From: an uncultured Clostridia bacterium | GTDB lineage: Bacteria > Bacillota > Clostridia > Christensenellales > Borkfalkiaceae | Assembly: GCA_930989535.1 (NCBI GenBank) | Contig: CAKNLK010000015.1 | Location: forward strand, 1 to 64,000 | Reading direction: 5' to 3' | DNA length: 64,000 nucleotides | In this document: in pieces, positions 1 to 7,699 of the stretch | Numbering within the stretch: the stretch's first letter is position 1 | How the letters are laid out: every line of letters starts with the position of its first letter | Notes under the pieces: model-generated | What the model saw: the letters and a program-made list of their open reading frames with translations, nothing else | The model's database searches: none | Told to the model about the DNA's origin: nothing | Made by a program: the position numbers and the translations under genes

Positions 1-236
1 ACAAGAAAGAGAAAGACGAAATACTCGATTTTTTGTGTTTGGTGGAGAAGTACAGTAGCGTCGAAGAACTGACGCCCGAAATCATACGCTCGTTTGTGGA
101 TAAAATTATCGTACATGAAAAGCGGAAAGAGAACGGGCATTACAGGCAGGAAGTCGAAATCGTGTATAACTTTATAGGCGCGGTGGAGATACCCGACTTT
201 CTCGACGACGATGAGTACGACGGTTTGAGCTATTAA
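1..236 (+). CDS. C-terminal end of a large serine recombinase (partial)
   Basis: The reading frame is open from base 3 and stops at 234-236, so only about 77 C-terminal residues are in the window. The charged segment with EIIRSFVDKIIVHEK and a following beta-rich EIVYNFIG stretch is typical of the DUF4368-type C-terminus of large serine recombinases of conjugative elements (TndX-like), which cut and rejoin att sites. The catalytic domain lies outside the window, so this rests on the tail alone. It suggests that a mobile element ends at or near the left edge. The gap that follows holds repeats and no further element genes. Confidence 0.75.
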   Translation, partial: KKEKDEILDFLCLVEKYSSVEELTPEIIRSFVDKIIVHEKRKENGHYRQEVEIVYNFIGAVEIPDFLDDDEYDGLSY

Positions 237-277
237 AAATAGCCCGCTGATGCGGGCATAACATAGGACATGAGAAA

Positions 278-312
278 AGGCGTGGCTTTCACGCCACGCC
301 TGCTCTCTTTTT
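278..312. terminator. Hairpin terminator after the recombinase
   Basis: AGGCGTGG and CCACGCCT arms (278-301) are followed by a pyrimidine-rich run ending in TTTTT. A weaker GCCCGC/GCGGGC hairpin lies at 241-257. Both fit termination of the recombinase transcript. Confidence 0.6.
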
Positions 313-369
313 CAAAGGGCGACCTTTATCAAAATTCCCTATCAGAATTGCGGTAATCGGTACGCCTTT

Positions 370-600
370 TTGCGTCCGGAGTTTTCCTCGCCGCGCGATG
401 ATTTAAGGGCACGCATATTACAAAATCGCGCGGCTTCACCTTTCCTGCCTAAGCCGTTCGGCAAATCGGGGAAAAAAGGCAAAAGCGCGGTTTTGCCTTT
501 TTCGAGTGATTATTTAAATTCACCCTCTTCCCCAAAGCAAAAGGATTTGTAAATTGGGGTGCGCTGCGCACCTACCTCAGTCTATTTTGCGAAACGTCCG
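370..600 (-). repeat. Structured intergenic repeat, copy 1 (minus orientation)
   Basis: Read on the minus strand, this contains the same landmarks as the copies near 34, 37 and 39 kb. These are a GCGCACCCC block, an AAAAAGGCAAAAC.GCG hairpin, AGGAAAGGTGAA, then a hairpin with arms 425-434 and 390-399 (GCCGCGCGAT with ATCGCGCGGC, perfect), a loop containing GTGCCCTTAAA, and GAGGAAAACTCCG. The arms differ from those of the other copies but still pair. No ORF here looks coding. Together with the next repeat it fills the 237-928 gap. Confidence 0.75.
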
Positions 601-671
601 CTTGCGGACATTGAATCAAAATTGACAGAGTTGCGCGATAACTTTGTTATCGCAAAAGCACGGCCCCCTTC

Positions 672-832
672 TGTCATTTCGAGCGGAGCGCGGCAAGAGC
701 CGCACGGAGTGAAAGGCGATGCCGCGCGCAGCCGAGAAATCTCTCAATAAATTCCGTCATTACCGTGCTAAAAGTTCGTTATTTAAGGCAGTTATTGTTT
801 GCGCGCGTTTCGCTTGGTCGAAATGACAACAG
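672..832. repeat. MITE-like repeat with TGTCATTTCGA inverted ends
   Basis: CTGTCATTTCGA at 672-683 faces TCGAAATGACAACAG at 818-832 as an inverted repeat about 160 bp apart. The inner part includes GAGAAATCTCTC and GC-rich near-palindromes. Related fragments lie near 59,447 and 63,893. This looks like the widespread TCATTTCGA..GAGAAATCTC intergenic repeat of Firmicutes and Bacteroidetes. No coding potential is evident. Confidence 0.6.
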
Positions 833-884
833 CAGCCTTCATCTTTCCCGTGCCTGCACTCAAAGAGTAAATTTCCTATACGCA

Positions 885-914
885 AAAAGCGCACCCCGAA
901 CAAGGTGCGCTTTT
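885..914 (-). terminator. Intrinsic terminator of ilvBN
   Basis: AGCGCACC and GGTGCGCT arms flank an 8-base loop with A/T tracts on both sides, 15 bases past the ilvN stop. Confidence 0.75.
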
Positions 915-928
915 CTATATTTTGGTTG

Positions 929-1438
929 TTATCTGTCGCTGCGGCTGACCGATTCGACGGCGACCGCGCCGCCGCGCACCGCCTCCATGCGCGAAAGGAA
1001 ATGCTTTTTATAGTATTTCAGTATGTCGTCGTTCTCCGACTCCGTTTTGACGCTCTCTAAAATGAGGGAACTGCGGTCGTAATCGGTGACGGCAACGCCG
1101 AACACCGCGGCGGAGCGAAATACGTCCTCCATCTCCTCCCGCTTCAGGGCGCGGAGTTTGATGAACAGAATCTCCTTTTTGTGGATGGGCAAATCGGTGA
1201 AATCGAGCACCTTAATGACCTCGACGGAGCGGTTCAGCTGTTTTTTGACCTGCTCGAAAGTCTTGTCGTCGCCGACCATGCTGATGGTCATGCGCGACAC
1301 GGTCGGGTCTTCCGTTTCGCCGACGGTGAGGCTCAAGAGGTTGTACGACTTGCCCGAAAACAGCCCCGAAATTTTCGCGAGCACGCCCACGTCGTTTTCA
1401 ACGTACAGGGAAAGCCAACGCTTTTTCGCCGTATCCAT
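929..1438 (-). CDS. ilvN: Acetolactate synthase small (regulatory) subunit
   Basis: The 169-residue product begins MDTAKKRWLSLYVEND. Its N-terminal ACT domain (about residues 8-80) contains NDVGVLAKISGLFSGKSYN, the valine-binding fold of IlvN; the C-terminal half is the ALS_ss_C domain. It binds the IlvB catalytic subunit and confers valine feedback inhibition in branched-chain amino acid synthesis. The ATG at 1438 was chosen because GGAGGG lies just upstream, inside the end of ilvB, and because the longer frame only reads antisense-like basic sequence. The ilvB stop is 2 bases before this start, so translation is probably coupled. Length is normal for the family. Confidence 0.95.
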   Translation of the reverse strand: MDTAKKRWLSLYVENDVGVLAKISGLFSGKSYNLLSLTVGETEDPTVSRMTISMVGDDKTFEQVKKQLNRSVEVIKVLDFTDLPIHKKEILFIKLRALKREEMEDVFRSAAVFGVAVTDYDRSSLILESVKTESENDDILKYYKKHFLSRMEAVRGGAVAVESVSRSDR

Positions 1439-1440
1439 GA

Positions 1441-3183
1441 TTATTTGCCCTCCTTTTTGTATTCGGTGACCATTTCCGACAGCGCGTTGCCGCCCGGAAC
1501 CATGGGCAGGATGTCCGCCTCTCTGTCGATGATGAATTCGATGAGCGTGGGCGCCTTTTTGTTCGCCTTGGCGCGCTCGAACGCGGCGGCGATTTCTTCG
1601 CGCTTGGTGACGCGGATGCCCTCGATGCCGTAGCTTTCGGCGAGCTTGACGAAATCGGGAATGTACGGCGGGCATTGCGCGTTCGGGTTGGAGCACCACG
1701 CCGCGCACCCCTTGCGCTTTTTCAGGCAGGTGCACGAATATCTGCCGCCGTAGAACATCTCCTGCCACTGCCGCACGTTGCCGAGGTAGGAGTTATTCAG
1801 GATACAGACGGTGATGGGCAGCTCCTGGCAGACGGCCGTCGCCAGCTCCTGCTCGTTCATCTGGAATCCGCCGTCGCCCGAAACGCTGACGACGGGCATA
1901 TCCGGCCGCCCGAGCGCCGCGCCGATGGCGGCGGGCAGGCCGTACCCCATCGTGCCCAGGCCGCCCGAGGTGAGCAGCTTGCTCTTGCCGCGCAGCTGCA
2001 AAAACTGCGTCGTCCACATTTGGTTCTGCCCCACGTCCGTCGTCACGATGGCCTCGGGGAACTGCGCGTTGATTCCCTCGATGATGTCCTGCGGCGTCAA
2101 ATCCCCCTCGCGCGGCATAGCAATGGGCTTTTCCGCGCGCAGCGCCTGCAAGCGCTCCGCCCAGCCCTCCGCATGCTTGGGCGGCACGGCGATTTCGGAA
2201 AACTTTTCGACTGCCTCCTTCGCGTCCGCCACGATGGGCACGTCCACGACGATATTGCGGGAGATGGACGCGGCGTCGATATCGATGTGCACGATCTTCG
2301 CGTTTTTGGCAAACTCGCTGATTTTACCCGTGATGCGGTCGTTGAACCGCGTGCCGATGGAGAACAGCAAATCGCACTCGGACACGGCGGTGTTGGACGC
2401 GACGTTGCCGTGCATCCCCATATTGCCGATGTACAGCGGGTGGTCGGTGGGAAGCGCGCCCTTGCCCATGATGGTCGTGACGACGGGCACGCCCAGCTTT
2501 TCGGCGAGCGCCGTCATCCCCTCGCCCGCGCCCGCGATGTTCACGCCGCCGCCCACGAGGAAGAGGGGGCGCTTGGCGTTCGCGAGCATATCCGCCGCCT
2601 TTTTCAGCTGCCCCATATGCACGCCCGTCGAGGGCTTGTAGCCGCGGATGGAAACCTCCTGCGGATACTCATCGCTGCCCAGGGCGTTCTGGATGTCCTT
2701 GGGGAAGTCGACGAGCACAGGCCCCGGCTTGCCCGTGCGGGCGATGTAGAATGCCTCCTTGATGATGCGGCCGAGGTCTTCGCGCCGCCGCACCGTTACG
2801 GCGTACTTGCAGATGCCGCGGCAGATGCCGACGATATCCACTTCCTGAAAGGCGTCGTTGCCGATGAGGCTGGTGGGCACCTGCCCCGTAAAGCAGACGA
2901 GGGGCACGCTGTCGTAATTGGCGGTGGCGATGCCCGTGACGAGGTTGGTCGCGCCCGGGCCGCTGGTTACGAGGCACACGCCCGTCTTGCCCGTGGCGCG
3001 GGCGTACCCGTCCGCCGCGTGCACCAGCCCCTGCTCGTGGCGGGGCAAAACGACGTTGAACGACGTTTCGCCGTACAACGCGTCGAAAATATCGATTGCC
3101 ATGCCGCCCGGATAGGCGAACAGCGTATCCACGCCCTCCTCGATGAGCGCCTTGACGAATAATTGCGTTCCCTTGATTTTCAT
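1441..3183 (-). CDS. ilvB: Acetolactate synthase large (catalytic) subunit
   Basis: The 580-residue ThDP enzyme condenses pyruvate with pyruvate or 2-ketobutyrate, the first committed step to Val, Leu and Ile. Three domains are visible: an N-terminal PYR domain with FAYPGGMAIDIFDAL and the catalytic Glu in LPRHEQG, a central FAD/DHAP domain, and a C-terminal PP domain with the ThDP motif GDGGFQMNEQE..NNS. The start at 3183 has AGGAGG upstream; an upstream frame extension would run back into the T-box leader. Odd: after YGGRYS there is an insertion of about 20 residues with five cysteines (CTC, KGC, AWC, QCPP) before PDFVKLAESYG. A similar Cys-rich insert is known to me from some clostridial enzymes. 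Confidence 0.95.
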   Translation of the reverse strand: MKIKGTQLFVKALIEEGVDTLFAYPGGMAIDIFDALYGETSFNVVLPRHEQGLVHAADGYARATGKTGVCLVTSGPGATNLVTGIATANYDSVPLVCFTGQVPTSLIGNDAFQEVDIVGICRGICKYAVTVRRREDLGRIIKEAFYIARTGKPGPVLVDFPKDIQNALGSDEYPQEVSIRGYKPSTGVHMGQLKKAADMLANAKRPLFLVGGGVNIAGAGEGMTALAEKLGVPVVTTIMGKGALPTDHPLYIGNMGMHGNVASNTAVSECDLLFSIGTRFNDRITGKISEFAKNAKIVHIDIDAASISRNIVVDVPIVADAKEAVEKFSEIAVPPKHAEGWAERLQALRAEKPIAMPREGDLTPQDIIEGINAQFPEAIVTTDVGQNQMWTTQFLQLRGKSKLLTSGGLGTMGYGLPAAIGAALGRPDMPVVSVSGDGGFQMNEQELATAVCQELPITVCILNNSYLGNVRQWQEMFYGGRYSCTCLKKRKGCAAWCSNPNAQCPPYIPDFVKLAESYGIEGIRVTKREEIAAAFERAKANKKAPTLIEFIIDREADILPMVPGGNALSEMVTEYKKEGK

Positions 3184-3239
3184 TTGCCTGACCTCCTGTT
3201 TTGGCAACCGCGCGCGAAACCGCCGCCCGCCGCCGGAAT

Positions 3240-3552
3240 ATACAAAAAGCCCCGAACAGCCCTTCGGCCGTTCGGGACGGAAAAACCGCGTTACCACCCG
3301 AAATTCGGAAATTCCTTTCCGCACTCCGCCCGATGCAGACGCACTCTTTTTGCCCCTGCAATGTTGCGGGTGCGCGTCGATATCGGTTCCCGTATAACGG
3401 CGGGAAACAACCGTCGAAGCCTACTGAGGCAAAGCCCTTTCGGTTCGCCGCTCGGGGGCTACCTTCCGCCGCAACCTCGCAAGGGCTTTCACCGGCCGCC
3501 CTCTCTCTGAAGCGAAAACTCTGCGGGTACTCCTCCCCGTCGTAGCGTTTGA
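3240..3552 (-). promoter_or_regulatory. T-box leader of ilvBN
   Basis: On the minus strand the leader shows the stem I AGAGAGAGGG motif (around 3505-3515), a GCCGGTGAAAGCC distal part, and the T-box/antiterminator core GGGTGGTAACGCGG (around 3286-3299). A terminator hairpin of CCGAACGG..CCGTTCGG type follows, then CTTTTTG (around 3247-3278). Such leaders sense uncharged tRNA and let RNA polymerase read through into the operon. The candidate specifier triplet by pattern GAA-N-XXX is GUA (Val) at 3462-3460; this reading is inference. It fits valine-responsive control of ilvBN. Confidence 0.9.
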
Positions 3553-3560
3553 TTGAATTT

Positions 3561-3590
3561 ATAATACCACACGTTAGCCCCGCTTGTCAA
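3561..3590 (-). promoter_or_regulatory. Promoter of the ilvBN T-box transcript
   Basis: TTGACA (3590-3585) and TATTAT (3566-3561) on the minus strand, 18 bases apart, start transcription just before the T-box. Confidence 0.75.
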
Positions 3591-3612
3591 CCGCTTTTTG
3601 CCGAAAATTTTC

Positions 3613-3712
3613 GCCCAAGCTATCCCCCAAGCTATCCCCCAAGCTATCCCGCCGTCCGCCCGAACCATGCATTGAAGGGGGGCTATCCGCTGCCGGATAG
3701 CCCCCCTTCAAT
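3613..3712. repeat. Short tandem repeat and long terminator palindrome
   Basis: CCCAAGCTATCC occurs three times in tandem at 3613-3650. Next to it, 3671-3712 is a perfect palindrome (arms ATTGAAGGGGGGCTATCCG, loop CTGC). It sits directly after the protease stop and probably terminates transcription from both sides. Confidence 0.7.
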
Positions 3713-3719
3713 CTTCTTT

Positions 3720-4286
3720 TCAATCTTCTGTCAATTCGCTGTAAAAATAAGATATGGGATACATATAATTGATTTCTTCTCTCAGGTTGCCGCTGTCCTG
3801 AATAATGCTTCCGCACAGAATGCCTATAATTCTGCCGCTCTTTAAATCGACGACCGGGCTCCCCGAATTTCCCGCCTTCGCAGAAATATCGAGCAAAGCA
3901 TACTCTAAATTGTTTCTCTTCTGCCAGCTTGAAACATATCCCTTCGTCAAACTCAGCGAGAGAGAATCGTAATTATCGCTGACAATTTTGCCAAAAGGAT
4001 AGCCTAAAATAATAATATCGTTTCCTATCTCCCTTTGCGGTATGTCCATCAAGGCGCAATTTTGATACTTTCCCTTTTCCAACTTTAAAACAGCCATATC
4101 GATGTTTTCATTGACGGAAAACAACTCCGCTTGAAATATATCAAAGGAGTTATTGCCCGATATTCTTACATAAAATTCGCGGCTGTTTTTTACAACATGC
4201 GCGCAAGTCAGGCAATAGCCGCAAGAACTGACGATAAACCCCGTTCCCGAGCCGTTTTCTGTTTCTATATACACTATGCCTTTCAA
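3720..4286 (-). CDS. Trypsin-like serine protease, probably the C-terminal half of a frameshift fusion
   Basis: The frame encodes a compact chymotrypsin-fold peptidase (Trypsin_2 type) with the full triad visible: His in CLTCAHVV, Asp in NIDMAVLKL and Ser in KAGNSGSPVV. No signal peptide is seen, so a cytoplasmic location is inferred. The start is poor: the only initiator is a TTG at 4286 with no clear ribosome site. The frame is open without a stop back to the end of the TerB-domain gene, where an A AAA AAC slippery heptamer lies. I therefore think it is made mainly as a -1 frameshift extension of that gene. Base composition is clearly lower in GC than the neighbours, which suggests transfer. 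Target unknown. Confidence 0.75.
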   Translation of the reverse strand: MKGIVYIETENGSGTGFIVSSCGYCLTCAHVVKNSREFYVRISGNNSFDIFQAELFSVNENIDMAVLKLEKGKYQNCALMDIPQREIGNDIIILGYPFGKIVSDNYDSLSLSLTKGYVSSWQKRNNLEYALLDISAKAGNSGSPVVDLKSGRIIGILCGSIIQDSGNLREEINYMYPISYFYSELTED

Positions 4287-4327
4287 AAAATCAGCATTTC
4301 CGTACAGTGCAGTGCTTTTGGTATTTG

Positions 4328-4981
4328 TCAGTTTTTTTTTACTTTATTTTTATAGAGTGATTTCAACGAACCGTCTTCGCACGGAGCGTTCTTCGGATTT
4401 TGCGCGTTTTTAGTGTAATGTTGAATTTCGTTTTGAATCCCCATTAAAATGTCGACTATATAATTATTTTTTACGGAGTTTTCTTCCTTCGGGCTAAGAT
4501 TTCCGTCCACACATGATAAATGTGCCAATATAAGCAGCGTTTTATTTTTTATCATTTCCAAACAATCATTTTCTTCGTCCAAATAATCGTAAAACGCAAA
4601 GGCAGCACAAAATTCATCTTTAATTTTGTCCATCTCAAAGCGTATATTATGTAAAAAACTGCTAATTTCACCCTCGTTGCTATTCCAAATCGTCTGCCAG
4701 GATATATTTGTTTGATATTCGTGATTGATATAATCGATAAAATCCGAATATATCGTTATATCCTTTATAAAATACAACTCATCGATGTCCAAAGATGCGT
4801 CGCTTACAGCTAACTGCATAAGAGAATATTGCAGCATACAGTCGTATTGCATTAAAAACCTTCTTTTACTGAAAGATATATTGCCTTTCCTCGCCACTCC
4901 CTCTAAAAAATCCGCCATAATATTCAAAGCGCCCACTAAATCTTCATACTCGTTTTTTGCCAGATTAAAAGCTGCATTCAT
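4328..4981 (-). CDS. TerB-like domain protein
   Basis: The 217-residue protein is mostly alpha-helical. Two segments, AVSDASLDIDELYFI (about residues 58-72) and LSCVDGNLSPKEEN (about 154-167), resemble the paired acidic metal-binding helices of TerB/DjlA-like domains. TerB domains are recurrent in stress and phage-conflict systems, often beside proteases; a role in sensing is inference. The GAATTCAATATG start has GGAGGGGG upstream. The gene ends in nine A residues read as GTA AAA AAA AAC TGA, and the downstream protease frame is in the -1 phase with no intervening stop. Low GC suggests horizontal origin. No close family is certain. Confidence 0.6.
   Translation of the reverse strand: MNAAFNLAKNEYEDLVGALNIMADFLEGVARKGNISFSKRRFLMQYDCMLQYSLMQLAVSDASLDIDELYFIKDITIYSDFIDYINHEYQTNISWQTIWNSNEGEISSFLHNIRFEMDKIKDEFCAAFAFYDYLDEENDCLEMIKNKTLLILAHLSCVDGNLSPKEENSVKNNYIVDILMGIQNEIQHYTKNAQNPKNAPCEDGSLKSLYKNKVKKN
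4331..4337 (-). promoter_or_regulatory. Candidate -1 frameshift (or slippage) site
   Basis: On the minus strand the last sense codons of the TerB gene read A AAA AAC followed at once by TGA, in the phase required for X XXY YYZ tandem slippage. A -1 shift continues CTG ACA AAT into the protease frame. The nine-A run could equally support transcriptional slippage or be a homopolymer sequencing error. Confidence 0.5.
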
Positions 4982-5171
4982 ATTGAATTCCCCCTCCGTT
5001 TATGTTTTTTGCCATTATAACATATAAGTGTAGCAATAATTGATAATAGCAATAAAATTTTTTTAAATTTTTCAATTTTTCTGAAAATACAACAACTTCT
5101 CCCCTCTCGCACCCTCCTTTTCCCGTTCACCCGCAGCCCGCCCCCGCTTTTACAAATTTTTCGTTTAACGC

Positions 5172-5200
5172 TTGACAGATGCATATTGTGATGTTATACT
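5172..5200 (+). promoter_or_regulatory. Promoter of the GntR/ABC operon
   Basis: TTGACA and TATACT with a 17-base spacer. AATACAG is repeated three times just downstream (about 5203-5237), a plausible site for autoregulation by the GntR protein. Confidence 0.75.
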
Positions 5201-5258
5201 TAATACAGATAATACAGAACGGACAGGAATACAGACTAAACAAAGGCGGTGCAAAGCC

Positions 5259-5675
5259 ATGCACTTGAGCGGGAAAAAGAACGTCTACGAGCAAATCGTG
5301 GAAGAATACACCAAATATATCCGCACGGGCGCGCTGCGCGCGGGGGAGGCGCTCCCCTCCTGCCGGCGGCTCGCGGAACAGCTGGGAATCAACCCCAACA
5401 CCGTGCAGCGGGCGTGGTCGGAATTGGAGCGGCGGGGGCTCATCGTCGCCATTCCGAAAAAGGGCGCGTTCGTAGCGGAAGACATTTCCCCCGCCGCGCA
5501 GGCAGCGGAAAACGGGCCGCCACGCACCGCCGCGGCAAAACAAGGCGACTCGGCGCGCGCCCTCCTTGCCGAAGCGGAGGAGCAAATCGCAAAATGGCGG
5601 GGCGCGGGGCTTTCCAAGGAAGAGCTGTTCGCGCTGGCGGAACAAATTTACGGCAAAAGCGAGGGAGAAACATGA
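5259..5675 (+). CDS. GntR family (YtrA-like) transcriptional regulator
   Basis: The 138-residue protein has a winged HTH at about residues 10-75, with the GntR signature LPSCRRLAEQLGINPNTVQR and the wing ERRGLIVAIPKKGAFV. Only a short helical tail (about 60 residues) follows, as in the YtrA subfamily that controls adjacent ABC transporter genes. The ATG at 5259 is preferred to an upstream frame start because it follows AAGGCGGT and begins at the conserved domain. The stop overlaps the start of the ATPase gene (ATGA), so the three genes 5259-7611 form one operon. The likely ligand is unknown; cell-envelope stress is common for the family. Confidence 0.9.
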   Translation: MHLSGKKNVYEQIVEEYTKYIRTGALRAGEALPSCRRLAEQLGINPNTVQRAWSELERRGLIVAIPKKGAFVAEDISPAAQAAENGPPRTAAAKQGDSARALLAEAEEQIAKWRGAGLSKEELFALAEQIYGKSEGET

Positions 5676-6550
5676 TAGAACTTATCCGACTGCAAAAATC
5701 GTTCGGAGAAAAGAAAGTGCTTTCGGGGGTGAATTTGACCATACCCGACGGGAGCATCTTCGGGCTGGTGGGCATCAACGGCGCGGGAAAATCGACGCTT
5801 TTGCGCCTTTTGGCGGGCGTATTGCGCGCGGACGGCGGGCAGATACTCTTTGACGGCGAGGAAATCTTTGAAAACGAAAAAAAGAAGCGGGAAATTTTCT
5901 TTCTGCCCGACGGCCCGTATTACGCCACGGGTACGACGGCGGAAAAGCTCATCGATTTATATTCTGCTTTTTACGATTTCGACAGCGCCGTATTCGCGGA
6001 ATACGAGCAAAAATTCCAAATCCGCCGCCGCGCGCCGATACGCAACTTTTCCAAGGGCATGAAGCGGCAGCTGTTCATCGCGCTCGCGCTGGCGTGCCGC
6101 CCGCGCTGTCTTTTGTTGGACGAGGCGTTCGACGGCCTCGATCCGCTCGCGCGGCTGGAATTCAAGCGCGGGCTGATTGCGCTCAACGAGGATAACGGCT
6201 GCACGGCAATCATCTCCTCCCACTCCCTGCGCGAGCTGGAGGACATCTGCAGCGGATTCGCCCTGCTCGACGGCGGCGAAGTTGCCGACGCGGGCGACAT
6301 ACAGGGCGCGCTCGAAAAGGTTCACAAATTCCAGGTCGCGCTGCCGCGGGAGGCGAAGCGGGAAGACTTCCCCTTCGACTGCCTCTCCTTCGAGGCGACG
6401 GGAAGGGTGGCAAAATTTATCGCGCGGGGCGACCGCGAAGAATTCCTGCAAAAAATCGCGCCGCTCTCGCCCCTGTTCGTCGAGGAAATCCCCGTCGATT
6501 TTGAGGAGTTGTTCCTGTGCGAAGTCAAGGCGAGGGGGTACCTGCAATGA
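5672..6550 (+). CDS. ABC transporter ATP-binding protein
   Basis: The 292-residue ATPase has Walker A GINGAGKST at about residues 36-44, a signature variant RNFSKGMKRQ, Walker B CLLLDEAFDGLDP and the switch His in ISSHS. The signature FSKGM replaces LSGGQ, a common variant in bacitracin/YtrB-type ABC-2 exporters. It is cytoplasmic and pairs with the permease encoded next, whose start overlaps this stop by 4 bases. The start at 5672 overlaps the GntR stop. Substrate not predictable from sequence. Confidence 0.9.
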   Translation: MIELIRLQKSFGEKKVLSGVNLTIPDGSIFGLVGINGAGKSTLLRLLAGVLRADGGQILFDGEEIFENEKKKREIFFLPDGPYYATGTTAEKLIDLYSAFYDFDSAVFAEYEQKFQIRRRAPIRNFSKGMKRQLFIALALACRPRCLLLDEAFDGLDPLARLEFKRGLIALNEDNGCTAIISSHSLRELEDICSGFALLDGGEVADAGDIQGALEKVHKFQVALPREAKREDFPFDCLSFEATGRVAKFIARGDREEFLQKIAPLSPLFVEEIPVDFEELFLCEVKARGYLQ

Positions 6551-7611
6551 AAAAGTATTGGAAATACGAGCTGAAGCGCAACCTTCTGCCGCTGGCGGCG
6601 TTCACGGCAATCGCCTGTTTGATTTGCGCGATTTTCGGGGCGACGAGCTACATCGTCTCTTCTTGGGAGGGAACGCTGCGGGCGGTCAATTCCGTCATCA
6701 GCACACCGACGGTCATCCTGGGCATTCTCTGCACACTCGTGCCGGTGATGCAGTTTTCCTTCCGCATGGAAACGCGCAGCGCCGATTTGTGGTTTTCCCT
6801 GCCCGTAAAGAGGGAACGGCAGCTGCTGGTGCGGCTTTTGGCGGGGCTTCTCCTCGCGTTTATCCCCTACACGGCCGCCTATTGGGTGCAGTTCGTCATC
6901 CTCGTCTGCCGCGAAAACGCCTTCGAGCTCGTGCATTACCTGACATTTTACCTCGCCTCCCTGCCCCTCGGCGCGCTGCTGTTCGGAATCAATTCCTTCG
7001 TCTTTTCCCGCGCGAATACGGTATGGGACGGGCTGGCGTTCCTGCTCGGCTGGAGCTTTTTGCTCGCCATGCCCTTCCTGTACCTGAACACATACATTTA
7101 CTCTTTTTCGAAATACGTCTCCGCTGACGCGTTCATCACCTATGCGCCCCTCGGTTATGCGGCGGTATGGTTCGACGGGCTCATCTGCGGCGACGCCGAA
7201 GCGTTCGCCGAAGCGTCATATATGTTCCCCGTTGCGGCGGCGACGGGCGTCGCCGCCTATGCGGGACTATTCCTGTATGCGGGACGAGACAGGGCGGAAA
7301 GCGCAGGGCAGATATCCGACTCCCCCTGGGGATATAAAACGCTCCTGCCGCTGTACATATTCTTTTTTTCGGCGTGCAACTCCCCCGACAGCGGGAGCAT
7401 GTTCTGGATCCTCTCCGCGCTCATCCTCGTGCTCGGCTTTGTGCTGTACGTGGTCTACCGCCGCTCCTTCCGCCTGAAAAAGCAGGACATCCTCCTTTTG
7501 CTCCTCGCATTCGCCGCGGGCGTCGCGCTCGCCTGCTTCGGTGCGTATGTCATCGCCGAACCGATTGCGCCGCCCTTGCGAATACCCATCGATGAAAACA
7601 TGGCCCTTTGA
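6547..7611 (+). CDS. ABC-2 type transporter permease
   Basis: The 354-residue integral membrane protein starts MKKYWKYELKRNL, the usual amphipathic N-terminus of ABC-2 permeases. About eight to ten hydrophobic segments are visible, for example LPLAAFTAIACLICAIFG, LLLAFIPYTAAYWVQFVIL and ILLLLLAFAAGVALACFGAY near the C-terminus. It overlaps the ATPase gene by 4 bases and probably forms the membrane channel of that exporter. A strong terminator follows at 7619. Confidence 0.85.
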   Translation: MKKYWKYELKRNLLPLAAFTAIACLICAIFGATSYIVSSWEGTLRAVNSVISTPTVILGILCTLVPVMQFSFRMETRSADLWFSLPVKRERQLLVRLLAGLLLAFIPYTAAYWVQFVILVCRENAFELVHYLTFYLASLPLGALLFGINSFVFSRANTVWDGLAFLLGWSFLLAMPFLYLNTYIYSFSKYVSADAFITYAPLGYAAVWFDGLICGDAEAFAEASYMFPVAAATGVAAYAGLFLYAGRDRAESAGQISDSPWGYKTLLPLYIFFFSACNSPDSGSMFWILSALILVLGFVLYVVYRRSFRLKKQDILLLLLAFAAGVALACFGAYVIAEPIAPPLRIPIDENMAL

Positions 7612-7618
7612 TAAAGAA

Positions 7619-7656
7619 CGCCGCCCCGCGGAAATATCCGCGGGGCGGCGCCTTTT
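7619..7656. terminator. Bidirectional terminator between convergent operons
   Basis: CGCCGCCCCGCGGA and TCCGCGGGGCGGCG arms with a 4-base loop and CCTTTT, between the permease stop and the MacB-type gene stop. Confidence 0.8.
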
Positions 7657-7699
7657 CGATGCGATTTTTTCGGGAAAATGTCCCCGATTTTGCGATACG

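Noticed and set aside
370-1013. Short plus-strand frames in the gap before ilvN
   Set aside because: They lie inside structured repeats, lack ribosome sites and show no protein-like composition.
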